Positions 1 through 5,465 of a DNA stretch of 7,666 nucleotides are shown one piece after another. A program made the translations under genes and the position numbers. The DNA comes from Candidatus Faecivivens stercoripullorum (GTDB lineage: Bacteria; Bacillota; Clostridia; Oscillospirales; Ruminococcaceae): assembly GCA_018715285.1 (NCBI GenBank), contig DVLW01000201.1, forward strand, positions 1 through 7,666, written 5' to 3'. The notes under the pieces were generated by a model. The model saw nothing but the letters and a program-made list of their open reading frames with translations, had not been told where the DNA came from and searched no databases. Each line of letters opens with the position of its first letter. Within the stretch, counting starts at the first letter, position 1.

Positions 1-940
1 TACCTGCGCCGTAGTTATAACTGGTAATCGGCTGGGCACCCTGGCAGAGTCCCATCATCGGCATTGTCAGTACCGACATACAGGTAACCAGCAGAGAAAC
101 AACCGAAACGTAATCATCTCCGCCGTATTTCTGCATCCCGGAAGTAAACACAATCTGAATTGCACTTTCGGTAACATTCATAATAAACGGAGAAAGTCCC
201 AGTGCGATAACCGGCTTTAGAATCTGCCACTGAGGGCGGACATATTCCTTTCTGATGCGAAGGGTGGTCTTTTTTCCAAACAAAAATGTCAGTACCCAGA
301 CGGCCGAAGCTGCCTGTGCAATGACCGTCGCAATTGCGGCACCTTTAACACCCATCCCAAACACGAAAATAAACAGCGGGTCGAGTATAATATTGACCAC
401 CGCACCGATCAGTGTTGTCCGCATCGATACAGAAGCGAACCCCTGTGCAGTGACAAAGAAATTCATTCCAAGCGAAATCTGGACAAAAAAGGTACCCAAC
501 AGGTAGATGGAAAGATAATCCTCTGCATACGGCAGTGTCGCATCTGACGCACCAAATGCCACCAGCAGCGGCGTTTTCACCAGGTAAATTACCGCCATCA
601 ATACAGCCGAAATTCCCAACATTGTGACAAAACACTGGGAAAGAATCTTTTCAGCATAATCCTTCCGCTGTTCTCCCAGCTTGATGGAAGCAAGCGGCGC
701 ACCGCCCTGTCCGATCAGGTAGGCAAAAGCAGATATAATCATAATCAACGGGAATGCAATACCGACGCCCGCCAGTGCCGTTTTACCGGTTCCCTCCATC
801 CGGCCAATGTACATCCGGTCAACGATGTTATAAAGCGCATTGATAATCTGTGCCGTAATACAGGGCAGCGCCATTTTAAACAGCAGCCGGCCTATTGGCG
901 CACTGGCCAGTTCATTTTCCCTTGTTTCTGTCTGTGACAT
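1..940 (-). CDS. MATE family efflux transporter, 3' end outside window
   Basis: This is an integral membrane exporter of the MATE (multi-antimicrobial extrusion, MatE) family. Such proteins use a Na+ or H+ gradient to expel drugs or metabolites across the cytoplasmic membrane. The visible 313 residues are about two thirds of the usual ~450. Typical signatures are present: ALYNIVDRMYIGRM near residues 34-47, the LIGQGGAPLASIKLGEQRK stretch, and later the GAVVNIILDPLFIFVFGMG and KGAAIATVIAQ segments that close the first six-helix half. The last visible residues (QPITSYNYGAG) belong to the second half. The start is the ATG at 940; an AAAGGA box lies 12 bases upstream, overlapping the end of the ATPase gene, whose stop is 8 bases away. 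It therefore appears to be the last visible gene of the pilus-like operon. I see no frameshift. The substrate cannot be told from sequence. Confidence 0.93.
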   Translation of the reverse strand, partial: MSQTETRENELASAPIGRLLFKMALPCITAQIINALYNIVDRMYIGRMEGTGKTALAGVGIAFPLIMIISAFAYLIGQGGAPLASIKLGEQRKDYAEKILSQCFVTMLGISAVLMAVIYLVKTPLLVAFGASDATLPYAEDYLSIYLLGTFFVQISLGMNFFVTAQGFASVSMRTTLIGAVVNIILDPLFIFVFGMGVKGAAIATVIAQAASAVWVLTFLFGKKTTLRIRKEYVRPQWQILKPVIALGLSPFIMNVTESAIQIVFTSGMQKYGGDDYVSVVSLLVTCMSVLTMPMMGLCQGAQPITSYNYGAG

Positions 941-948
941 TCAATTGG

Positions 949-2217
949 TCAATCCTTTCCTGAAGACTCCACCCGGTCCTCATCCGCAAACCGGATACCA
1001 GCCGCTTCCAGCTGACGGCGGCAGGCATCCCGAGTGAGCATTCCATTTCCGGTGTTGTACTTAAAATAATTTCCCAGCTGCTGGGTACGCCCGGTACGAA
1101 TCAGCGGTGCAATCGACGAGTCAATCCGCATGACCTCAAACAGCGGAACCCGGATTTTACTGCCATCCGGCGCAAAAGCATCCACCATTTCCTGCGAAAC
1201 TACAGCCTTTAATACCATCGACAGCTGCATCCTGATCTGCTGCTGCTGAAGAGGCGGAAATACGTCGATAATACGGTCAACTGTATTGGCGACATCCAGT
1301 GTATGCAGCGTCGACAATACCAGCTGGCCAGTTTCAGCCGCGGTAACAGCCGTCTGAATCGTCTCAAAGTCCCGCATTTCGCCGACCAGAATGACATTCG
1401 GAGCCTGACGCAAAACCGCTTTAAGAGCCGAAGCAAACGTCTCGGTATCATGTTCCACCTCTCGCTGAGAGATGACGCTGTACCCATGCTTATAGATATA
1501 CTCGATCGGGTCTTCAACGGTGATAATATGTCCACTTCGGGAAGGATCATGGTTAATCTGGTCGATCAGATGGGCAAGGGTTGTGGATTTACCACTTCCG
1601 GCCTGACCAGTGACCAGTATCAGTCCCTGCTGCAACCGTGCAAGATCTGTCACCTGAGGTGGATAATGCATTCTGGAAAAATCCGGCAGGCCAAAGGGGA
1701 ATACCCGCAGGGTACAAGCCAGCGAACCTCTCTGACGATAGGCATTGCAGCGAAATCTTCCGATATTGGCAAGAGAAAATGAAAAGTCATCATCACCCAG
1801 CGTAATCAGCGCCTGTTCATGCCGTGCCCGCTCCTGAGCCGCGGCAGGAGCAGAAAAGGCAATCCGATAGATTGCCCGTACCAGTTTTTCCGCATCGCGG
1901 AACGAAACACAGCCGTTTTCCTCTTTCTGAATACGTTCCCGCTGAAAGGTTTCGGCATCCTTTCGGGAGTCATCAATCATATTGTGGTCATCTGGTTTTC
2001 CATCGCCATAAGGCCATTCCAGACGGCCGTGGTACTTAAAAGCAATACCGGCATTCGCCACGATAAAGATATCCGATGCAGATGATTTCCTTTTCGTCTG
2101 CGCATCGTCATCCGACCCATCCTGTCCGTTTACCGGTTCATATACCGCTTTACGCAGCGTCTCACGGATAAAATTTTCTACCGCGGAATCATCTGTCAGC
2201 AGTTTTGAAATATTCAC
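949..2217 (-). CDS. pilT: PilT-type ATPase of a type IV pilus-like system
   Basis: This is a hexameric secretion ATPase of the PilT/GspE superfamily, cytoplasmic, expected to power filament retraction or movement by acting on the PilC-like platform protein. From the GTG at 2217 it is 422 residues. Visible in order: an N-terminal SASDIFIVANAGIAFKYHGRL strand region (PilT-like ASD motif), GRFRCNAYRQRG, Walker A GQAGSGKST (204-212), Asp box EDPIE (235-239), Walker B VILVGEMRD with catalytic Glu 280, His box STLHT (302-306), the PilT-like RIIDVFP, and an APLIRTG segment (370-376) where PilT normally has AGLIREG. PilT is usually ~350 residues; the extra length is an acidic linker before the ASD motif and a charged insert of ~35 residues after it. 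The start is chosen because AGGGAGGG lies 7 bases before this GTG; an in-frame GTG at 2250 has no comparable site. It follows the 174-residue protein gene by 42 bases and is followed closely by the MATE gene. Confidence 0.92.
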   Translation of the reverse strand: MNISKLLTDDSAVENFIRETLRKAVYEPVNGQDGSDDDAQTKRKSSASDIFIVANAGIAFKYHGRLEWPYGDGKPDDHNMIDDSRKDAETFQRERIQKEENGCVSFRDAEKLVRAIYRIAFSAPAAAQERARHEQALITLGDDDFSFSLANIGRFRCNAYRQRGSLACTLRVFPFGLPDFSRMHYPPQVTDLARLQQGLILVTGQAGSGKSTTLAHLIDQINHDPSRSGHIITVEDPIEYIYKHGYSVISQREVEHDTETFASALKAVLRQAPNVILVGEMRDFETIQTAVTAAETGQLVLSTLHTLDVANTVDRIIDVFPPLQQQQIRMQLSMVLKAVVSQEMVDAFAPDGSKIRVPLFEVMRIDSSIAPLIRTGRTQQLGNYFKYNTGNGMLTRDACRRQLEAAGIRFADEDRVESSGKD

Positions 2218-2224
2218 AGACAAT

Positions 2225-2232
2225 CCCTCCCT
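2225..2232 (-). promoter_or_regulatory. Ribosome binding site fixing the GTG start of the ATPase gene
   Basis: AGGGAGGG lies on the minus strand, 7 bases upstream of the GTG at 2217. It is one of the strongest Shine-Dalgarno matches in the window. It argues against the in-frame GTG at 2250, which would place this site inside the coding region and add 11 residues. Confidence 0.8.
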
Positions 2233-2259
2233 GTATTTCTTATCATACACTGTAATTTT

Positions 2260-2784
2260 TCAATTTCCATCCCAGATATAAATACCCTCTTCTTCCCAAA
2301 CTGCGGTACTTTCCGTCCGGCGCTGTGTCTGAGAAAGCTGCAACGTTCCGTCGATTTCGATTAGCTGCAATAAAATCCGCAGCTGTCTTGTGTCATCAAT
2401 TGGAACCGTACAGGTCAGCTGATATCCTACTCCCGATTCTGACGGCTCCCAGCTGATATTTGCTTCCGAAGTTTCCGGCAGATTCTCAAAAAAACTTTCC
2501 GCCGAATCATGTTCTTCCGCCAGCGTGTATAGCTGAAATACCAGTTGCTGAGCGGCTGCATCTGCCGCATAATAATCCTCCGCAGACAAAACCGTTTTTT
2601 CCGTCAGGCGTGCCTCAGCAACCGCCGTCGAATAGGACAAGACCGAAAATGCCGTCAGCAAAAGAACAATCAATACCATTAAAACCGACAACATTCCCGT
2701 TCCGATTCCGCCAAATGCACTTTTTTTGCCGGACATCTGTGCCGTACCACCGTTTTCCTGCGGCAAAACAACCGGCTGTCTCAT
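2260..2784 (-). CDS. Single-pass membrane protein, minor pilin-like, unknown function
   Basis: This 174-residue protein has a short polar N-terminus (about 28 residues), one hydrophobic helix at about 31-51 (MLSVLMVLIVLLLTAFSVLS), and then an extracytoplasmic domain starting with a helical stretch containing EDYYAADAAAQQ (69-80). The layout recalls PilX-type minor pilins and small proteins I remember in clostridial pilus-like operons, which carry a similar 'YYAADA' stretch after the helix; that family link is from memory. No classic prepilin leader (G-F-T-L-I-E) is present, though GG and GTGM sit just before the helix. The start is the ATG at 2784, which overlaps the stop of the upstream prepilin-like gene as ATGA; a GGGAGG box lies 10 bases upstream. 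Translation is probably coupled. An ATG at residue 17 is an alternative start. Its position between the prepilin-like and ATPase genes suggests a structural or assembly role. Confidence 0.82.
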   Translation of the reverse strand: MRQPVVLPQENGGTAQMSGKKSAFGGIGTGMLSVLMVLIVLLLTAFSVLSYSTAVAEARLTEKTVLSAEDYYAADAAAQQLVFQLYTLAEEHDSAESFFENLPETSEANISWEPSESGVGYQLTCTVPIDDTRQLRILLQLIEIDGTLQLSQTQRRTESTAVWEEEGIYIWDGN

Positions 2785-3188
2785 TGTGCATCCACCTCCC
2801 GTTCTATCCGCCGGGTGGACAAGACAGGCAGCAACTGCCGGTCATTTTCCAGATCATCTGTCGTCACCGACAGCAGGTACAGATTTCCCGCCTGAGAAGT
2901 CTGTTCCAGTTCACAGGATACCGTAACGCAGTAGCGAGCCTCCTGATCGCTCTCAAGCGGCTGCCACGCGGCATCATACCAGTATACCGTCTGCGGCTCC
3001 ATATCCTGTACAAGAGCGGTCTCAAGTGCAGACTGTGCCGCAATCAGTGCCCGATTTTTGGCGACATTTTCATCCGATTTCAGCCTTGCCGCCACAAAAA
3101 CCTGGAGCAAAACCGCCGCCGCAAGCGAGAAGAAAAGGGTTACCAGCAGCATTTCGATGATAAATGTATATCCGCCCGATTTGGCCAT
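2781..3188 (-). CDS. Prepilin-like protein with N-terminal methylation-type motif
   Basis: This 135-residue protein starts MAKSGGYTFIIEMLLV. It has a very short basic leader ending in Gly-Gly, then Tyr-Thr-Phe and a long hydrophobic helix (about 9-34), followed by AARLKSDE and an alpha-helical spine (NRALIAAQSALETAL). This is the standard plan of type IV prepilins and type II pseudopilins, which a prepilin peptidase cleaves after the glycine before assembly through the hydrophobic helix. If cleaved after Gly6 the glutamate falls at mature position +6, not the usual +5. The C-terminal domain (about 65-135) has no sequence I recognise. The start is supported by AGGGAGG 9 bases before the ATG at 3188. 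The stop overlaps the next gene by 4 bases. It is likely a minor pilin or pseudopilin; small size and operon position fit. Confidence 0.85.
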   Translation of the reverse strand: MAKSGGYTFIIEMLLVTLFFSLAAAVLLQVFVAARLKSDENVAKNRALIAAQSALETALVQDMEPQTVYWYDAAWQPLESDQEARYCVTVSCELEQTSQAGNLYLLSVTTDDLENDRQLLPVLSTRRIEREVDAQ

Positions 3189-3222
3189 TGCCTCAGCCTC
3201 CCTTATGAAAAGGATTTAATGG

Positions 3223-3765
3223 TCAGTCTGTCCGCAGACAGGCACTTGCTATAAAAGGCTGACTGTCATCTCCGCAGTCAAAAGCATATTGAATCAGGTT
3301 TTCTTCCTTCCAGACATAAAAAGATTCCACCTGCGTGATTTTTTCTCCGTCCTGAGGATGGAATTCCGTCATATCCCAGAGAAAACTCTCTCTCAGCCAG
3401 CCATCGTACACATATATACGGGTATAATACCGGTCACCGCCATAATAGTCGGTCAAAATCAGCATATCACCTTCTGTCCTGGAAACAACCTCACCAAAAT
3501 ATCCATCGCTGCCTTCCAGCTGTCCAACCAGTATCGCCCCGGCACTTTCATTTCCCCGCAGCCGGTTTGCCAGATAAGCATAACTGCTGCGCAGGGTACT
3601 GTTATACTCCATGCCGTCCGAAACACTTTTATATACATTGGCGCCTGATACTGTGACCAGTGCGGATGCGATCAGAAAAAAGCCAAAAAGCACCAGCACA
3701 ACCAGCATCGTCAGTGAACTCTGACCATAAGCTGCAAGGCTGCCCGATTTCTGTTTCAAAGCCAT
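3223..3765 (-). CDS. DUF4860-like single-pass membrane protein of the pilus-like operon
   Basis: From the ATG at 3765 this is 180 residues: a short cytoplasmic tail, one hydrophobic helix (about 17-40, SLTMLVVLVLFGFFLIASAL), a GANVYKSVSDGMEYNSTLRSSYAYLANRLRGNE segment (about 41-73), and a mainly beta domain with repeated aromatic strands (RYYTRIYVYDGWLRESFLW). The order of helix, 'Y.YLANRLR' helix, then a beta domain with a 'YDGWLRE' strand matches what I remember of DUF4860, a clostridial family of unknown function seen in pilin-like operons. No search was run. The start is uncertain: a TTG at 3780 overlaps the upstream stop by 4 bases, the ATG at 3765 has its purine-rich site (GGCGGAGGG) almost touching it, and a TTG at 3759 would have ideal 6-base spacing from the same site. 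An envelope role beside the pilins is inferred. Confidence 0.8.
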   Translation of the reverse strand: MALKQKSGSLAAYGQSSLTMLVVLVLFGFFLIASALVTVSGANVYKSVSDGMEYNSTLRSSYAYLANRLRGNESAGAILVGQLEGSDGYFGEVVSRTEGDMLILTDYYGGDRYYTRIYVYDGWLRESFLWDMTEFHPQDGEKITQVESFYVWKEENLIQYAFDCGDDSQPFIASACLRTD

Positions 3766-3776
3766 CCCTCCGCCTG

Positions 3777-4121
3777 TCAAAACGCATCTTCACCACGAAT
3801 ACCGACAATTACTGTCGGCAGGATATTGTCACCGATGGCCTGATATTCAATCGAAAACTTCTCGGTATCAACACTCAGCCCATAATGCTCGACCAGATAA
3901 TCCATCTTCTGCGGGTATACCCCTTCAATCGAGTAACAGCTGACAGCGGCACGGCGAATCGCATCTTCGGTAGCCTGCCGCTGCTGTTCAATTGTGCTGC
4001 GTCCGGCACTGAGTGAAAAGAGTACAGCACCCTGTAACAATGCTGCAATAATTGCGAGTACTCCGATAATTTTTCCGGCCTGTACCAGTCTTTTCCGGAC
4101 AGGAATATGATACAGATGCAT
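3777..4121 (-). CDS. Small membrane-anchored protein, pilin-like, unknown function
   Basis: This 114-residue protein has a basic N-terminus (PVRKRLVQAGK), one hydrophobic helix (about 17-39), a charged helical stretch (EQQRQATEDAIRRAA, 45-59), then SCYSIEGVYPQKMDYLVEHYGL (61-82) and a short beta-rich end. The 'CYSIEGVYP..MDYL' segment resembles the pilin/pseudopilin pattern in which a helix is followed by 'A..CY..EG.YP..L..L', so it is probably a degenerate pilin-like protein. There is no recognisable prepilin cleavage motif. The start at 4121 is well supported by AAGGAGAGGG; the AAGGAG core is 7 bases upstream and overlaps the stop region of the PilC-like gene 11 bases away. A single cysteine lies just outside the membrane helix region. 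Function is unknown. Confidence 0.82.
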   Translation of the reverse strand: MHLYHIPVRKRLVQAGKIIGVLAIIAALLQGAVLFSLSAGRSTIEQQRQATEDAIRRAAVSCYSIEGVYPQKMDYLVEHYGLSVDTEKFSIEYQAIGDNILPTVIVGIRGEDAF

Positions 4122-4132
4122 AATCCCTCTCC

Positions 4133-5302
4133 TTATCCGATCGCGGCCATAATTCCCGAAAGCGGCAGAATAACCGACAGCAGAATACTTCCGATCAATA
4201 CAGCAGTAATTGCAATCATAATCGGTTCAATAAGCGAAACTGCCTTTGCAACATCTGTTTCTGCCTTATCCATCCCGGTTTCAGCAATATACTTCAAAAC
4301 CGTATCCAGACTTCCCAGCTGCACGCCGCTTTGAATCATCCGGCACTCGGTTGCATTCCACAAACCGCTTTCCGCCAGTGCATCGCTGAGAGAAACTTCC
4401 TGAGAGAAATCCGGTGATGATGTTTTCCGGCCGCTTTTTTCACCCGTCAGCAGTTTTCTGCATTTTTCCAAACCAGCTGCTGCTCCCGGATCGGGCAGGC
4501 TTTGGGAGATTTTCCGCAGGCTTTCTTCCACGTCATATCCTGCCTGCAGCATCATTGCCAGGCTGTCGGCCGCACGGGCAGAAGATAACTGGCGGCTGAT
4601 TCTGCGAAAGAAAGGCAGATGCCCCCAGACTGTTCCCAGTATTTTTTCACCCCATGCCGTCCGTTTCAATAACCAGATACCTGCACCGGCAGCCAGCAGC
4701 AATACAGCCAATACCGCAACCACATCCGCACAGATACTCCCAAGTGCAATCGAAGCGGCTGCCGCATCCGACAAGCCACTTCCCAAACTCTCATAAATTC
4801 TTGCAAAAACCGGGAAAACTTCTCTGGTCAGAATCCCAAGAATGACAGCCATCATGCAAAGGGTCAACACTGGATAGGTCAATGCTGCACGGATTTCCGC
4901 CGAAACCTCTCCACTGCGCCGGTAATGAGCGGCCAGCGCATGCATAACCTCTTCCAGAGAACCGGATTCTTCGCCGATATGAACCATCCCGATAAAGTCA
5001 GGCGGAAAAGCGCCTGTATGCTGCATAGCCTCACTGATGGAACAGCCATGCTGCATATCCTGATACAGTCTGCCAAAAAGGGTACGGGGACGCTTGGCCT
5101 TTTTATCGGTACGCCGATAAGCGCTCTGTTCCTGCGCTGCACGGGAAGCAATACCATCATAAATGGTCATTCCTGATTGAAGCATCATACCCATTTCCGT
5201 ACAAAAAAAGCTGAGTTCCTGTGCCGGAAGTGTTTTTTTGGAAAAGAAAACCGATTTTTCCCTGCGGCCGCGGGAACTTTCGGGCTGTTTTTTCACACGC
5301 AT
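4133..5302 (-). CDS. pilC: PilC/GspF-type inner-membrane platform protein
   Basis: This polytopic membrane protein belongs to the type II secretion F / PilC family, the platform on which the cytoplasmic ATPase acts during pilus or pseudopilus assembly. From the ATG at 5302 it has 389 residues, close to the family norm of ~400, with two T2SSF repeats. The first (about 29-152) begins LPAQELSFFCTEMGMMLQSGM and contains the hallmark GMVHIGEESGSLEEV (105-119). The second (about 240-383) contains MIQSGVQLGSLDTVL (322-336), where the usual Gly-Glu is replaced by Gly-Val-Gln-Leu. Hydrophobic segments lie at about 141-160, 186-212 and 356-385. A longer open frame reaches 5635 but would run through the 163-base gap and into the transglutaminase gene; the ATG at 5302 has AAAGGA 9 bases upstream and is where homology starts. 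It is first in the pilus-like operon, behind the promoter at 5399-5427. Confidence 0.93.
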   Translation of the reverse strand: MRVKKQPESSRGRREKSVFFSKKTLPAQELSFFCTEMGMMLQSGMTIYDGIASRAAQEQSAYRRTDKKAKRPRTLFGRLYQDMQHGCSISEAMQHTGAFPPDFIGMVHIGEESGSLEEVMHALAAHYRRSGEVSAEIRAALTYPVLTLCMMAVILGILTREVFPVFARIYESLGSGLSDAAAASIALGSICADVVAVLAVLLLAAGAGIWLLKRTAWGEKILGTVWGHLPFFRRISRQLSSARAADSLAMMLQAGYDVEESLRKISQSLPDPGAAAGLEKCRKLLTGEKSGRKTSSPDFSQEVSLSDALAESGLWNATECRMIQSGVQLGSLDTVLKYIAETGMDKAETDVAKAVSLIEPIMIAITAVLIGSILLSVILPLSGIMAAIG

Positions 5303-5339
5303 CGGGAAACATCCTTTCTGTATGGCTGATTTACAATAC

Positions 5340-5366
5340 AAAAAAGGCTGCCCAACCTGGGCAGCC
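5340..5366 (-). terminator. Intrinsic terminator (9-bp stem, T6), possible attenuator of the pilus-like operon
   Basis: GGCTGCCCA (5346-5354) pairs perfectly with TGGGCAGCC (5358-5366) around a 3-base loop. On the minus strand it is followed by six Ts (5345-5340). This is a textbook rho-independent terminator for transcripts coming from the transglutaminase gene. It also lies downstream of the candidate promoter at 5399-5427 and only 38 bases before the PilC-like start, so it could attenuate that promoter's transcript. Confidence 0.85.
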
Positions 5367-5398
5367 GGTATATATTGCCTGAACCTGGTGTCAACTAT

Positions 5399-5427
5399 AT
5401 TATAACACACGGCAGGACGGTTCGCAA
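5399..5427 (-). promoter_or_regulatory. Candidate sigma-A promoter for the pilus-like operon
   Basis: On the minus strand TTGCGA (5427-5422) is followed after 17 bases by a perfect TATAAT (5404-5399), which predicts a start near 5392. The -35 matches consensus at 4 of 6 positions. A second possible promoter overlaps its downstream edge: TTGACA (5394-5389), 16 bases, TATACC (5372-5367). Both point to the PilC-like gene. The first lies within and beside the long hairpin at 5409-5439. Confidence 0.6.
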
Positions 5428-5439
5428 CCGCCCTGCCGT
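5409..5439. repeat. Long interrupted inverted repeat overlapping the promoter
   Basis: ACGGCAGG (5409-5416) pairs with CCTGCCGT (5432-5439). After one A/C mismatch, CGGTT (5418-5422) pairs with AACCG (5426-5430) around a 3-base loop. It begins 26 bases past the transglutaminase stop codon. In that transcript it would form a stable 3' hairpin, but the following bases (GTGTTATAAT) are not a T-run, so it is a poor terminator. As DNA it covers the -35 box and most of the spacer of the candidate promoter, so it could also be an operator. Confidence 0.7.
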
Positions 5440-5465
5440 ACAGATCAGATATCACATTCCGTTTT

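Noticed and set aside
2460..3254. 264-codon plus-strand open frame
   Set aside because: It is antisense to three overlapping pilus-like genes and very rich in Pro, Arg and Gln, a typical shadow. It has no domain or ribosome site.
5303..5400. Cyclic-di-GMP or other known riboswitch in the operon leader
   Set aside because: Clostridial pilus operons can be controlled by c-di-GMP riboswitches, so I looked, but the leader is under 100 bases and lacks the conserved core of that class. Only the terminator hairpin is evident.
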